Below are positions 54,625 to 63,616 of a DNA stretch of 64,000 nt, one piece after another. The DNA is from RGIG9060 sp052173655 (GTDB lineage Bacteria > Spirochaetota > Spirochaetia > Treponematales > Treponemataceae). Both the position numbers and the translations under genes were made by a program. The DNA is taken from NCBI GenBank assembly GCA_052173655.1, contig JBQMYD010000002.1, positions 124,001 through 188,000 on the forward strand, read 5' to 3'. Position 1 is the stretch's first letter, and each line of letters opens with the position of its first letter. Below the pieces are notes generated by a model. It worked only from the letters and a program-made list of their open reading frames with translations, searched no databases and had not been told where the DNA came from.

Positions 54625-55647
54625 CTAAAACTGAAAAGTACAGGTTATGGGCAAATGATCACTTACTCCTTTGCCTGACCAAACAGAATATCTGTACGGG
54701 ATTCCTTCTTCTGTTGTATTTTCTGCATTTTTCACTGTACAAAAATTTAAAAGAAAGATGTTTTTGTCATAAAAAACGTGATCTATCTTGCTCCATTCAT
54801 TTTTGTAATAGTAGCTACCGTAGCCTGTGTCCAGCTCGGCACTGCTATCCGTTTCAAGCCAGCATGAGTTCAATTTGATATTTTGTGAGTTGCAATTAAA
54901 AATAACATATTTTTTTGTTTCTGTTTCGTCCGCTTGTATTTGAAATTCACTTAAATCTTGATTAAAATCTCCGCATACAATTACAAGATCTTTATCGTTT
55001 TGCAAGAGATTTGCAAGTTGTTCTTGTTGGAAATTACGCCACTTTTTGCCCTCGTCATTTTCTTTTACTTTGCTTTTCCAGTGGCAACCGTAAAGTGAAA
55101 GAAGTTTATTCTTTACTTGAATTTTTGCATTTAATACAGGTCGCATTTTTGGCTGTTTTTCTTTTTCGCTTCGTATGTCAATTTTGTGAACTGTATATTC
55201 TGAAATCGGATATCGGCTTAAAATTGCAACTCCGAAAGCTTGGCTTTGTTCTCCTGCAAAACACGCATAATTGTAGGATTTATCCCATCTGCCTTGCAGT
55301 TCATAATTGTTTATAATGTCATAAATAATATCTTGTTTTTCGATTTCTTCCATTACTATGATGTCTGCATCGAATGTTTTTATAAGTGAGCATAGCCTTT
55401 TTATGCGTTGTATATATTTTTCTTCTGTCCAGTTTTTATCTTTTGCTGTGAAACCTGAATATTCACTGCCGTCTACTGTTGTATCAAAAAACGTTTGTAA
55501 GTTCCAATTTGCTATTTTTATTTTTTGTGTGCTTGATGTTTCTTTCCTGTTTACAGTTTTTATTTCCGTTTGGTGATTACACGAGTAAAACATGATTAAG
55601 ATAAAAAATAAAATTATTTTTGAACAGTTTATTGTTGTTTTTGACAT
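54625..55647 (-). CDS. Endonuclease/exonuclease/phosphatase-fold lipoprotein
   Basis: This protein of about 340 residues is predicted to be exported. The start at 55647 follows GGAG; an in-frame ATG at 55659 would add four residues. The signal peptide ends in FYSC with Cys as lipid anchor. The DNase I-like fold shows IANWNLQTFFD, IIVMEEIE, YGCHWKSK, VVCGDFNQD and GVSDHLPITC, so the metal and catalytic residues are present. Substrate may be DNA, a phospholipid or a sugar phosphate. An envelope nuclease for nucleotide scavenging is one option. Confidence 0.85.
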   Translation of the reverse strand: MSKTTINCSKIILFFILIMFYSCNHQTEIKTVNRKETSSTQKIKIANWNLQTFFDTTVDGSEYSGFTAKDKNWTEEKYIQRIKRLCSLIKTFDADIIVMEEIEKQDIIYDIINNYELQGRWDKSYNYACFAGEQSQAFGVAILSRYPISEYTVHKIDIRSEKEKQPKMRPVLNAKIQVKNKLLSLYGCHWKSKVKENDEGKKWRNFQQEQLANLLQNDKDLVIVCGDFNQDLSEFQIQADETETKKYVIFNCNSQNIKLNSCWLETDSSAELDTGYGSYYYKNEWSKIDHVFYDKNIFLLNFCTVKNAENTTEEGIPYRYSVWSGKGVSDHLPITCTFQF

Positions 55648-55760
55648 ACTTTTCTCCATATCAGGTAGTGTTTACTAATTGATATGGAGAAAAATCAAAA
55701 ATTTACTAGAATTTTTTGCAAAAACACATAAATTTATTAAAAAAAATTTGTTTTTTAATA

Positions 55761-56870
55761 TTAAACGTTGAATTTAAAAAACATAATATCACCGTCTTGA
55801 ACGATATATTCTTTGCCTTCAATCCGATAGCGGCCTGCGGCTTTTATTCCTGATTCCGTTTCATATTTTACAAGGTCTTCAAAAGAATAAGTTTCAGCTT
55901 TTATAAATCCTTTTTCAAAGTCTGTATGAATGACTCCTGCTGCTTTTGGTGCTGTGTCTCCTGCATGAATAGTCCATGCTCTGCATTCATCGGTTCCACA
56001 TGTAAAAAAGGTACGTAAGCCCATTACCTTGTACGCAGTTCTTGCAAGGACTGCAAGTCCGCTTTCTTTAAGACCAATTTCTTCCAGAAAAGCTAATTTT
56101 TCTTCAGGGTTATCCATGTCGGCAAGTTCCGCTTCAAATTTTCCGCAAATTACAACACAATCTGAGTTTTCTTCTTCTGCAATTTTTTTTACAGTTTCTA
56201 TGTACTTACTTCCGGTTTTAATACCTTGTTCATCTACATTGCAAACATACAACTGTGGCTTCATTGTAATTAAGTGGCAATCGTAAATTGCAAGTTTTTC
56301 TTCATCGGTAAGCTGTGCTTTTCGGGCTCCTTCGCCGTTTTCTAAAAGTGGTTTTATTTTTTCTATGGCACTTATAATAATCGAAGATTTTTTTTGTTCT
56401 TCCTTGCCCATAACTCTTGCATTACGTTGTGCTTTTTCTAATCGTTTTTCCAAAGTGTCAAGGTCTGCAAAAGCGAGTTCCATATTTATCGTTGAAATAT
56501 CATCTGCAGGATCTATTTTATTGTTTACGTGTACAATATCCTGATCTTCAAAACATCGGACAACATGAGCAATGACATTTACTTCCCGTATGTGTCCTAA
56601 AAATTGATTTCCAAGTCCTTCGCCTTTGCTTGCACCTTTTACAAGTCCTGCAATATCAACAAATTCTACTGCGGCAGGAATTTTCCGTTTAGGTTCAAAT
56701 GTTTTTACAAGAAAATCCAACCTGTTGTCCGGTAAATCAACTATCCCAACATTCGGATTTATTGTACAAAATGGATAGTTTGCCGCTTCTGCAGGAGCAC
56801 AAGTAAGGGCACTGAATATTGTAGATTTTCCTACGTTGGGAAGCCCAACTATACCGCAATTTATTGACAT
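55761..56870 (-). CDS. ychF: YchF/OLA1-family ATPase
   Basis: This is a ribosome-associated P-loop protein that prefers ATP. Seen: GLPNVGKSTIFSALT at residues 9-23, DIAGLVKGASKGEGLGNQFLGHIREV near 73-98, the NVDE nucleotide-specificity motif, and a C-terminal TGS domain with AWTIHAGDTAPKAAGVIH and YIVQDGDIMFFKFN. The length of 369 fits. It responds to redox stress in other bacteria. AGGAG precedes the ATG. Confidence 0.96.
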   Translation of the reverse strand: MSINCGIVGLPNVGKSTIFSALTCAPAEAANYPFCTINPNVGIVDLPDNRLDFLVKTFEPKRKIPAAVEFVDIAGLVKGASKGEGLGNQFLGHIREVNVIAHVVRCFEDQDIVHVNNKIDPADDISTINMELAFADLDTLEKRLEKAQRNARVMGKEEQKKSSIIISAIEKIKPLLENGEGARKAQLTDEEKLAIYDCHLITMKPQLYVCNVDEQGIKTGSKYIETVKKIAEEENSDCVVICGKFEAELADMDNPEEKLAFLEEIGLKESGLAVLARTAYKVMGLRTFFTCGTDECRAWTIHAGDTAPKAAGVIHTDFEKGFIKAETYSFEDLVKYETESGIKAAGRYRIEGKEYIVQDGDIMFFKFNV

Positions 56871-56992
56871 ATTGAATTCTCCTATTCATAAATGTTTATA
56901 TAATATAAAAGTTAGTGTAGATCAAAGTCAACGCTAACCAAAGATATGGAAGCTTTACTAATCATGCTATCATATCTTATTTAAATTAAAAG

Positions 56993-57961
56993 TTACTTTA
57001 AAAATTCCAAATTTTTTGAATTTTTAAAAGTAGTTGGAACATATTCTACGATCCATCTTTTTATAGGATCTTCCCAATTTTGTGAGGTCTTTTCTTCTTG
57101 AATAAATTTGTCAAAAAGTTGCCTTATGTGAATTCGTATTTTATTTGCATCTTCTTTTGAAACGTCCTCAAATTCTGTTTCCTTTTGAAATAAATTTTCA
57201 ATAAAGTCGTATGCGTCCTGCAAGGTAAAAATTTCCGGTGCAATTTTTCTCATAACGTAAATTGCAGCCGGAATGCAATTTACGCTGTGTTGTTTTACGT
57301 ATAAAACTGTTTCTGCTATTAAAATTGCAAAATCATAAATTTCTTTAGTGTAAAAATCTTTTTCTTTTTGAGTTAAATTACCGCACAAAAATTGTTCTGA
57401 AAAAGCTTTTCGGAAAAAAGCATAGGCTAGAATTACAATTTCAATATGAAGACTTGGAACGCACATATAGTGAGGATCGCTTTTCCTTATTGTTTTAAAG
57501 TTAGCGGCAACTTTTTTAGGAACCTTTGTCATAGGTCTGTCTGTTGTTGTCATGGAAAAACCATAAATATCATATGACTTGTTATAACACTTTTCCAAAA
57601 GATTCATGACTTGTGTGCTGTAGTCAATTGCAGTTTTTTTATCAAACCTTTTGAATAAAAAATTCACGGGAGCACCGATCAATGTTATAAATTTTAGATA
57701 AATTTTTACTCTTAAAGGTGTGAATGGTACCGTTCCGTCAAGTTCATGATCTACATTTTTTACCGGAATTCTTTTCCAGCCTGATTTTACAAAAAATTGC
57801 GGGGCAAAAAATTTTGTTAATGCGGTTTTTACGCAACATAAAACTGCCTTACAAGACTTAAAATGAAAAAGTACTTTAAAAATTCCGGATACCAAACTAT
57901 AAGTTAAAATAGGTAAAAGTTCTTCTGAATTTTTTTTTGTAATAGGTTTTCTAGCTTTCAA
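56993..57961 (-). CDS. Divergent PAP2-like protein of unknown function
   Basis: I cannot name this 322-residue protein. The segments DRPMTKVP, MCVPSLHIEIVILAYAF and YVKQHSVNCIPAAIYVM recall the three phosphatase motifs of the PAP2 superfamily (KxxxxxxRP, PSGH and SRxxxxxHxxxD), with PSLH as in inositol phosphorylceramide synthase-like members. The Asp expected after the last His is not in its place, so the match may be an accident or a dead enzyme. Hydrophobic stretches are few. Its first 11 bases overlap the end of the RqcH-like gene, so the two share a transcript. A link to translation quality control is context only. Confidence 0.6.
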   Translation of the reverse strand: MKARKPITKKNSEELLPILTYSLVSGIFKVLFHFKSCKAVLCCVKTALTKFFAPQFFVKSGWKRIPVKNVDHELDGTVPFTPLRVKIYLKFITLIGAPVNFLFKRFDKKTAIDYSTQVMNLLEKCYNKSYDIYGFSMTTTDRPMTKVPKKVAANFKTIRKSDPHYMCVPSLHIEIVILAYAFFRKAFSEQFLCGNLTQKEKDFYTKEIYDFAILIAETVLYVKQHSVNCIPAAIYVMRKIAPEIFTLQDAYDFIENLFQKETEFEDVSKEDANKIRIHIRQLFDKFIQEEKTSQNWEDPIKRWIVEYVPTTFKNSKNLEFLK

Positions 57962-59429
57962 TTTGATGCTGCTCCATTAATCTTAATCGCTCGTTGTCGA
58001 GTTTTATTGTAAGGTTTTTTTCATGCGTAGGCAAGACCAGCCCTTTTGCACCGTTTTTTGCACGACGTAAAAATTTTACTTCGGTGTAATACAAATCAGC
58101 TTGACCTGCTTTACGTGCCTTTGAAAAATGTAGTGCAAGGTTTCCCGCATTCAAAAGAATTTCCAAAGGAATTGTTTTTCCTACACGGTTTTTTATAAAA
58201 ACATATCCGCCTGCAAAGTCCCTGGTGTGCATCCACAAATCTTGTCCTTTTACATGATGTCGTAAAAGTTCATCATTTTCATCAGCATCTCTTCCTACAA
58301 AAATTGTCCAACCGTCTATTTCATATGTTATTCCGGGACGTTTTTTTTGAGTTTGCTGTTTAGGTTTTGTTTGTTTACGGATAAGTTGTTGAATTTTTAA
58401 AGAATTGGGTTCTTGTAAAATAGATTCATAAGCGTTATTTAAATCTCTAAGTTTTATTTTTGCCTTGTTTATGTCGTATTCCAATTCTTCAAGTCCGCTA
58501 CAGGCTTTTTTATATCTTTCATAATAAAGTTTTGCGTTATCTTGTGCAGATTTTTTAGGATCAACACCAATGCGTATCGTTAATCCTGTATCATAATCTT
58601 CACAATCAAAAAAATTGTGCTCATTGTCAATTAAATGAGCATATGTTAAAATCAAATCTCCCATGTGTTTTAGCGTGTTGCACTCAAGAAATTCAGTGCG
58701 TTTTTTTTCCAATTTTGAAATTGCACTTTCTATTCGTATTCTGTGTTCGCTATATAATTTTTTTGCTTGCTCCAAAAGTGCTTGCCTGCTGAATGATGAG
58801 GCATGTTCCGAATAATATAATTCTACTTTTTCATTGTAGGAAAGGTTTTCAAATTCTTTGAGCTTGCTAAATTCTCCACTTGAATTGGAAATGCTAACGC
58901 GTTTAGAGTCGTATTCTTTTTTCAATTGTGAAAAATCTCTGATTTTGAATTCTTTTGTTTGCTCATTTATTTTTGGAAGATCAAAAATACTGCCTGTAAT
59001 TTCATTTTTCTTTGGGCGTCTGTAAAAAGCATCTTGTATTACAAAATCTTCATTTGTTAATATTATATTTGCAGCATTGCTCCATAAGCGAACGAACATA
59101 AAAAAAGTTTTTTCTCGGTTGGATAAATCAAAACGAATTATCCGCTCCATGCCTATTTGAGAACATAAATTTATGCGAAAACCCTTTATGCGTGATTTTA
59201 GAAATTCCATAAATCTAAGAGGTTTTTCGTTTTTAGGAATTTTCTTTTTGGTTTCATTTATTCTGCATGCACCTGCTGCTAAAGAGATAAAAACGGTTTT
59301 AGACCTGCCTTCTTTATATGTATAAAAAGCTATACTGTCAAAACTCGGCTGAACAATTTGCTGAATGAAACTCCCCGAAAGATCAAGTTCTTCTAAAATA
59401 AGATTGATTTCGTTACAATTTAAAGACAT
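57951..59429 (-). CDS. NFACT protein, RqcH/FbpA-like
   Basis: This 492-residue protein has the NFACT-N domain at the start (ILEELDLSGSFIQQI, SRIKGFRINLCSQIGMERIIRFDL), a coiled-coil middle (about 230-360), and the NFACT-R domain near the end (TIFVGRDADENDELLRHHVKGQDLWMHTRDFAGGYV and KAGQADLYYTEV). Bacillus RqcH adds alanine tails to stalled nascent chains; older names call such proteins fibronectin-binding. The DLWMHTRD motif in place of DLWFHvqd is normal variation. It is shorter than the usual 550-570 residues, mainly in the middle domain. Confidence 0.88.
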   Translation of the reverse strand: MSLNCNEINLILEELDLSGSFIQQIVQPSFDSIAFYTYKEGRSKTVFISLAAGACRINETKKKIPKNEKPLRFMEFLKSRIKGFRINLCSQIGMERIIRFDLSNREKTFFMFVRLWSNAANIILTNEDFVIQDAFYRRPKKNEITGSIFDLPKINEQTKEFKIRDFSQLKKEYDSKRVSISNSSGEFSKLKEFENLSYNEKVELYYSEHASSFSRQALLEQAKKLYSEHRIRIESAISKLEKKRTEFLECNTLKHMGDLILTYAHLIDNEHNFFDCEDYDTGLTIRIGVDPKKSAQDNAKLYYERYKKACSGLEELEYDINKAKIKLRDLNNAYESILQEPNSLKIQQLIRKQTKPKQQTQKKRPGITYEIDGWTIFVGRDADENDELLRHHVKGQDLWMHTRDFAGGYVFIKNRVGKTIPLEILLNAGNLALHFSKARKAGQADLYYTEVKFLRRAKNGAKGLVLPTHEKNLTIKLDNERLRLMEQHQIES

Positions 59430-59516
59430 ACAATTTTATCCGTTTTACCTACAATTGGCCTACAAGTAAGAAAGTGCTAAAAATTTAAACCATATGATAG
59501 AATTTAAATACGATGT

Positions 59517-59547
59517 TTGCAATATTTTTTTTCTTTTATGCTACAAT
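59517..59547 (+). promoter_or_regulatory. Promoter of the HAD hydrolase gene, predicted leaderless
   Basis: An extended -10 (TGc then TACAAT, 59542-59547) ends 6 bases before the ATG at 59554. TTGCAA (59517-59522) is 19 bases upstream of it. No ribosome binding site. Confidence 0.55.
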
Positions 59548-59553
59548 GAAATT

Positions 59554-60207
59554 ATGAGTAAATTTGAACATATTTTTTTTGATTTTGACGGCACTCTTTT
59601 TGATACATCTTTGGGAATTTTTAATTCTTTTGATTATTTGGCAAAATACTATAAATTGAATATTGATAAATCTTTGTATTCAAAGATGATTGGCCCTCCA
59701 TTAAGGGAAAGTTTTTTGAATATTTTAAAATTCAACAACGAAGAGTTGGAAAAAGCTATGAGCATTTTTAAGGAATATTACGGGAAAAAAGGAAAATTTG
59801 AATGTTCCGTTTATCCTGATGTGAGTGCTATGCTTGAAGTTCTTAAAAATAATGGAAAAAAAAGCTACATTGCAACTTGTAAGCCGGAAATTTTTGCAAG
59901 ACAAATTATTGAGAAAAAAAAGCTTTCCGGTATGTTTGAATTTGTTGGCGGTAGCGATTTTGAAGAAAATGACAGAATAGAAAAAAAAGATGTCATAAAT
60001 TATGTTTTAAAAGAAAACTCTCTTGATAAAAAAGAAAAAATCCTTATGGTGGGAGATAGATTTTATGATGTACAGGGTGCACATGAAGTCGGTATACAAT
60101 GCTGCGGAATTTTGTGGGGATTCGGTAGCGAGCAAGAGCTTGTAACACATGGGGCTGATTTTATCTGTAAAACACCGCAAAACTTATTGGAACTGATTTT
60201 AATTTAA
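59554..60207 (+). CDS. HAD-family phosphatase (phosphoglycolate-phosphatase-like)
   Basis: This 217-residue hydrolase has the HAD motif FFDFDGTLFDTS at residues 6-17, the conserved threonine in SYIATCKPE, and MVGDRFYDVQGAHEVGIQCCG near 160. The cap lies between. The start at 59554 is chosen because it puts the motif at the normal distance from the N terminus; an in-frame ATG at 59494 adds 20 residues across the promoter. Such enzymes act on small phosphates; substrate unknown. It may be translated from a leaderless mRNA. Confidence 0.9.
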   Translation: MSKFEHIFFDFDGTLFDTSLGIFNSFDYLAKYYKLNIDKSLYSKMIGPPLRESFLNILKFNNEELEKAMSIFKEYYGKKGKFECSVYPDVSAMLEVLKNNGKKSYIATCKPEIFARQIIEKKKLSGMFEFVGGSDFEENDRIEKKDVINYVLKENSLDKKEKILMVGDRFYDVQGAHEVGIQCCGILWGFGSEQELVTHGADFICKTPQNLLELILI

Positions 60208-60236
60208 TTTTATATGACGATATGTATATTTTAAGT

Positions 60237-60275
60237 TAATATACAATATTGAATAATGTACAATATTGTATATTA
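60237..60275. promoter_or_regulatory. Palindromic operator upstream of the iron-type ABC operon
   Basis: A perfect 14-base inverted repeat: TAATATACAATATT (60237-60250) and AATATTGTATATTA (60262-60275). It contains two tandem copies of a 12-base palindrome, TACAATATTGAA (60242-60253) and TACAATATTGTA (60259-60270), 17 bases apart, which looks like paired sites for a dimeric regulator. Metal regulators such as Fur or a DtxR/TroR-type protein are candidates. No regulator gene is adjacent. Confidence 0.7.
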
Positions 60276-60309
60276 TTTTATTTTTGTATAATAATTTTAG
60301 GTAAAATTC

Positions 60310-60339
60310 TTGACAACCTTAAAATTTTGATGGTACAGT
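60310..60339 (+). promoter_or_regulatory. Promoter of the iron-type ABC operon
   Basis: A perfect TTGACA (60310-60315), an 18-base spacer and TACAGT (60334-60339) with an extended TGg. AAGGA precedes the ATG at 60374. A second TATAAT at 60287-60292 lies closer to the palindrome and could be an alternative -10. Confidence 0.6.
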
Positions 60340-60373
60340 TTAAAGAGCATCTTTATTATTTTTAAGGATAATT

Positions 60374-61153
60374 ATGGAATTATTAAATGTAAACAATTTG
60401 TATTTTAAATATAAAGATGACATACTCAAAAATGTTTGCTTTGACATAGAAAAGGGAACTTTTACCGCTTTGCTGGGTGTGAACGGGGCAGGAAAATCTA
60501 CCCTTTTAAAAAATATTAATAGAATCTTGAAGCCATATAAAGGTTCCATCCTAATAGAAGGGAAAAGTACAGATAATGTTTCCAAAAATGATATGGCAAA
60601 AAATGTTTCTTACACGGCACAAAACAACGATAGTTCAAGAATGACTGTATATGACAGCATATTAATCGGACGTAAACCTTATATAAAATTTCAAGCTACA
60701 AAAAAAGATCACAACATTGTTTGCGAAATTATCGATTATTTAGATCTTAAAGAATATGCACTTAGATATACAAATGAATTAAGCGGAGGGGAATTTCAAA
60801 AAGTAGTTATAGCACGGGCATTAGCCCAAGAACCTAAAATACTTCTTTTAGATGAACCTACAAGCAGCCTTGATCTTAGAAATCAACTTGATGTTATGGA
60901 TATGGTAAGAAAGTATTGTGCAAAAAAAGGAATTTCAGCAATTGTGTCTATTCATGATATTAATTTGTCTTTGCGATATGCAGATAAATTTATTTTAATG
61001 GATGAAGGTTCTGTATACGGTTATGGCGGTCTTGAAATTATAACTCCTGAGAACATAAAAAAAATATATTCTGTTGAGGTTGAATTATATACAACGGCAA
61101 ATCAGGTTTTTATAGTTCCGGTTAAACAGATAAAAAGGAAAACTGCCGTATGA
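60374..61153 (+). CDS. Iron/siderophore-type ABC transporter ATPase
   Basis: This 259-residue FecE/FhuC-like ATPase has Walker A GVNGAGKSTLLKNINR near residue 36, the Q-loop, the signature LSGGEFQKVVIARAL near 137, Walker B ILLLDEPTSSLD near 158 and SIHDINLSLRYAD near 195. It powers uptake through the permease encoded by the next gene, which it overlaps by 4 bases. The ligand may be ferric siderophore, haem or cobalamin; sequence cannot decide. Confidence 0.93.
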   Translation: MELLNVNNLYFKYKDDILKNVCFDIEKGTFTALLGVNGAGKSTLLKNINRILKPYKGSILIEGKSTDNVSKNDMAKNVSYTAQNNDSSRMTVYDSILIGRKPYIKFQATKKDHNIVCEIIDYLDLKEYALRYTNELSGGEFQKVVIARALAQEPKILLLDEPTSSLDLRNQLDVMDMVRKYCAKKGISAIVSIHDINLSLRYADKFILMDEGSVYGYGGLEIITPENIKKIYSVEVELYTTANQVFIVPVKQIKRKTAV

Positions 61154-62214
61154 GTGATAATCTTTTTTCCATGTACAAACGTTTTACAGGAAAAATACTC
61201 TTGTTTAATATTTTACTTCTAATTGCAGTCTTTGTTATGATTGTAGTGAGTATAAACGCAGGCTCTGTGCATCTTGAAGTTCCGGTTATTTTAAAAGCTT
61301 TGTTTAATCAAGGTAGTGAAGAAGCCAGAGTCATTATTTGGAAAATACGCTTGCCGCGTATTATTGCTGCAATAGTTGCCGGTGCAGGGCTTTCTGTAGC
61401 AGGATGCATTATGCAAAATAATTTACGCAATCCTTTGGCATCTCCTTCAACACTGGGTATTACTTCAGCTGCCGCTTTTGGAGCAAATGTTGCTATTATT
61501 GTTTTAAGTGCGGGGAGTATGCAAAGTTCTACTGCAGATGCCGTTACTATAACAAATCCTTATCTAGTTACTCTAAGTGCATTTGTATGTTCAATGGGTG
61601 CTATGTTCATTGTTATTTTTCTTGCAAAAATAAAAGGTTTTAGAGCCGATGTCATTGTGCTTGCAGGCGTTTCCATTAGTTCTCTTTTTGGTGCCGGAAT
61701 CACTTTTTTACAATTTTTTGCAAATGAACGGAAAATAGCTTCCGCAGTTTTTTGGACTTTTGGGAACTTAGGCAGAATTGCATGGAAAGAACTTGTGATA
61801 ATGAGTATTGTAGTTGTGGTATCCATTATTTATTTTTTATTCAGAAGCTGGGATTACAATGCTTTTAATGTGGGAGAAGATTCTGCCGGTGCGTTAGGGG
61901 TAAATATACGCAGAGTTCGTTTTGGAGGTTTGTTTTTTTCTTCGGTAGTAACAGCTGTTGCCGTTTCATTTTTGGGCATTATAAGTTTTGTAGGTTTGAT
62001 AGGCCCTCAAATTATGCGTATGCTTATAGGAACTGATCATAAGTTTTTGATTCCTGGTTCTGCAATTATGGGGGCGTTAATATTGTTAGTATCGGATACT
62101 GTTGCTCGTACGATACTTTCTCCGGTTATTCTACCTGTAGGTGTTATTACCTCGTTTTTAGGAGCACCGTTATTTTTGTATGTGTTGCTTCACGAGGATA
62201 AGATTTTAAAATAA
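61150..62214 (+). CDS. FecCD-family permease
   Basis: This 354-residue inner-membrane permease has about ten membrane helices and family motifs: WKIRLPRIIAAIVAGAGLSVAG near residue 65, MQNNLRNPLASPSTLGITSAAAFGA near 90, LGVNIRRVRFGG near 250 and GIISFVGLIGPQIMRML near 278. It forms the channel with the FecE-like ATPase and takes ligand from the lipoprotein encoded next. Only one permease gene is present, so it should work as a homodimer. Confidence 0.93.
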   Translation: MSDNLFSMYKRFTGKILLFNILLLIAVFVMIVVSINAGSVHLEVPVILKALFNQGSEEARVIIWKIRLPRIIAAIVAGAGLSVAGCIMQNNLRNPLASPSTLGITSAAAFGANVAIIVLSAGSMQSSTADAVTITNPYLVTLSAFVCSMGAMFIVIFLAKIKGFRADVIVLAGVSISSLFGAGITFLQFFANERKIASAVFWTFGNLGRIAWKELVIMSIVVVVSIIYFLFRSWDYNAFNVGEDSAGALGVNIRRVRFGGLFFSSVVTAVAVSFLGIISFVGLIGPQIMRMLIGTDHKFLIPGSAIMGALILLVSDTVARTILSPVILPVGVITSFLGAPLFLYVLLHEDKILK

Positions 62215-62281
62215 TCCGATTAAAACTTACGCAATTTTTAAACTTGTGTTTTTTATCGGATATAATATTTGGAGGTTTTTT

Positions 62282-63433
62282 ATGAAAAAAAAGTATGTCG
62301 GCTGTATAACTGCTTTGGTAATGGTTTTACTGTTAAGTATTGGCTGTTCAAAGACAAAAACTGAAAATGTAGGACAGCGAGACGGTCTTTCTGATGTAGA
62401 GCAGACAAAGATTGAATTTGTGGATATGGTTGGACGCAATGTATCGGTGAATGTTCCTGCTCAAAGTGCTTTGGCGGAGGAACCTGCAACTTTACGTCTT
62501 TATGTTTACGTTATGGGAAGTGAAAGATTGCTTGGTGTATCTGATAGGGAAGCAAAAGGTTCAGGCGGTAGACCTTACGCAATTGCCCATCCTGAATTAA
62601 AAGATATGCAGATATTCGGCGGTAATTATTCTATTCAAAATTTTGAGCAGGTTTTACTTGCAAAACCGGATGTATTTTTTGTATATCCTGATGAAGTTGC
62701 TGTAATAAATAATATTCAAGAAAAGTGTAATGTTCCGGTTGTTTCTTTGGATTACGGAACCGGTGTTATTTTTGATCCTAAAATGTACAAATCTATTGAG
62801 TTGATCGGAAAGTGCATGGGAAAAGAAAAAAGAGCAAAAGAAGTTGTTGACTTCATGGAAAGTTGCCGAAAAGACTTGAATGACAGAACAAAAGATATTC
62901 CTGAATCAAAAAAAATGACCGCTTATGCAGGCGGTCTTGCATGGAACGGTCCTCACGGTATTGAAGGAACAAGAGAAAATTATCCTTTGTTTGATGCAAT
63001 CAATGCTGTAAATGTCGTAAAGGGAATAAATCAAAACGGTATGGTAATGGTAGATAAGGAAAAAATTATCGAATGGAACCCTGATGTAATTATCATTGAC
63101 CTTAACAGTATTCACCTTATTCAAGATGACTTTAATAAAAATAAAGAATACTATAAATCTCTTAAAGCTTTTAAAGAAGGCAGAGTGTATGCTCAGCTTC
63201 CTTTTGTTTGGTGTAACGAAAATATAGACACTGCCATTGCAGATGCATACTTTATCGGAAAAAAAATGTATCCGGATAAATTCAAGGACATAGACCCTGC
63301 AAAAAAGGCTGATGAAATATATAAATTTTTGGTTGGAAAAGAATTGTATGAAGAATTTGCTCCTCTCGTGTACGGAGGATTTCAAGATGTTACTTTGGAA
63401 AAACTTGAAGCAAATACATATTTAAAACAATAA
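62282..63433 (+). CDS. Iron/siderophore-type substrate-binding lipoprotein
   Basis: This 383-residue lipoprotein has the signal peptide MKKKYVGCITALVM with lipobox LSIGC. The FepB/TroA-like domain includes FVDMVGRNVSVNVP, ERLLGVSDREAKG, FEQVLLAKPDVFFVYPDE and VVSLDYGTG. A GGAGG site fixes the start at 62282; an in-frame ATG at 62246 would add 12 residues and spoil the signal. Gene order ATPase-permease-binding protein reverses the common order. A terminator follows. Ligand not determined. Confidence 0.92.
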   Translation: MKKKYVGCITALVMVLLLSIGCSKTKTENVGQRDGLSDVEQTKIEFVDMVGRNVSVNVPAQSALAEEPATLRLYVYVMGSERLLGVSDREAKGSGGRPYAIAHPELKDMQIFGGNYSIQNFEQVLLAKPDVFFVYPDEVAVINNIQEKCNVPVVSLDYGTGVIFDPKMYKSIELIGKCMGKEKRAKEVVDFMESCRKDLNDRTKDIPESKKMTAYAGGLAWNGPHGIEGTRENYPLFDAINAVNVVKGINQNGMVMVDKEKIIEWNPDVIIIDLNSIHLIQDDFNKNKEYYKSLKAFKEGRVYAQLPFVWCNENIDTAIADAYFIGKKMYPDKFKDIDPAKKADEIYKFLVGKELYEEFAPLVYGGFQDVTLEKLEANTYLKQ

Positions 63434-63471
63434 AAGTAAATTTCATCGTTTTAATAATTTGTTTTACTGAT

Positions 63472-63506
63472 AAAATAGGCGGATTTTTTATCTGCCTATT
63501 TTTTAT
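63472..63506 (+). terminator. Terminator of the iron-type ABC operon
   Basis: AAAATAGGCGGAT (63472-63484) pairs with ATCTGCCTATTTT (from 63490), one G-U pair, and runs into a T-tract. A classical Rho-independent terminator. Confidence 0.85.
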
Positions 63507-63520
63507 CTTTTTAACTCTTA

Positions 63521-63549
63521 TTGAAAGAATTTTTTTTGAACGCTATACT
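63521..63549 (+). promoter_or_regulatory. Promoter of iorA
   Basis: TTGAAA (63521-63526), a 17-base spacer and TATACT (63544-63549). The leader is about 60 bases and ends in AAAAGGGGC before the ATG at 63617. No riboswitch-like fold was seen. Confidence 0.65.
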
Positions 63550-63616
63550 GTGTATCGGATATGCGTTTTTTTATTTGTGCATTTTTCCTAATTTATAAAA
63601 AGGGGCTTAATTTATA

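Noticed and set aside
59494..59553. N-terminal extension of the HAD protein
   Set aside because: It spans the -10 box, has no ribosome binding site, and would place the HAD motif unusually far from the N terminus.
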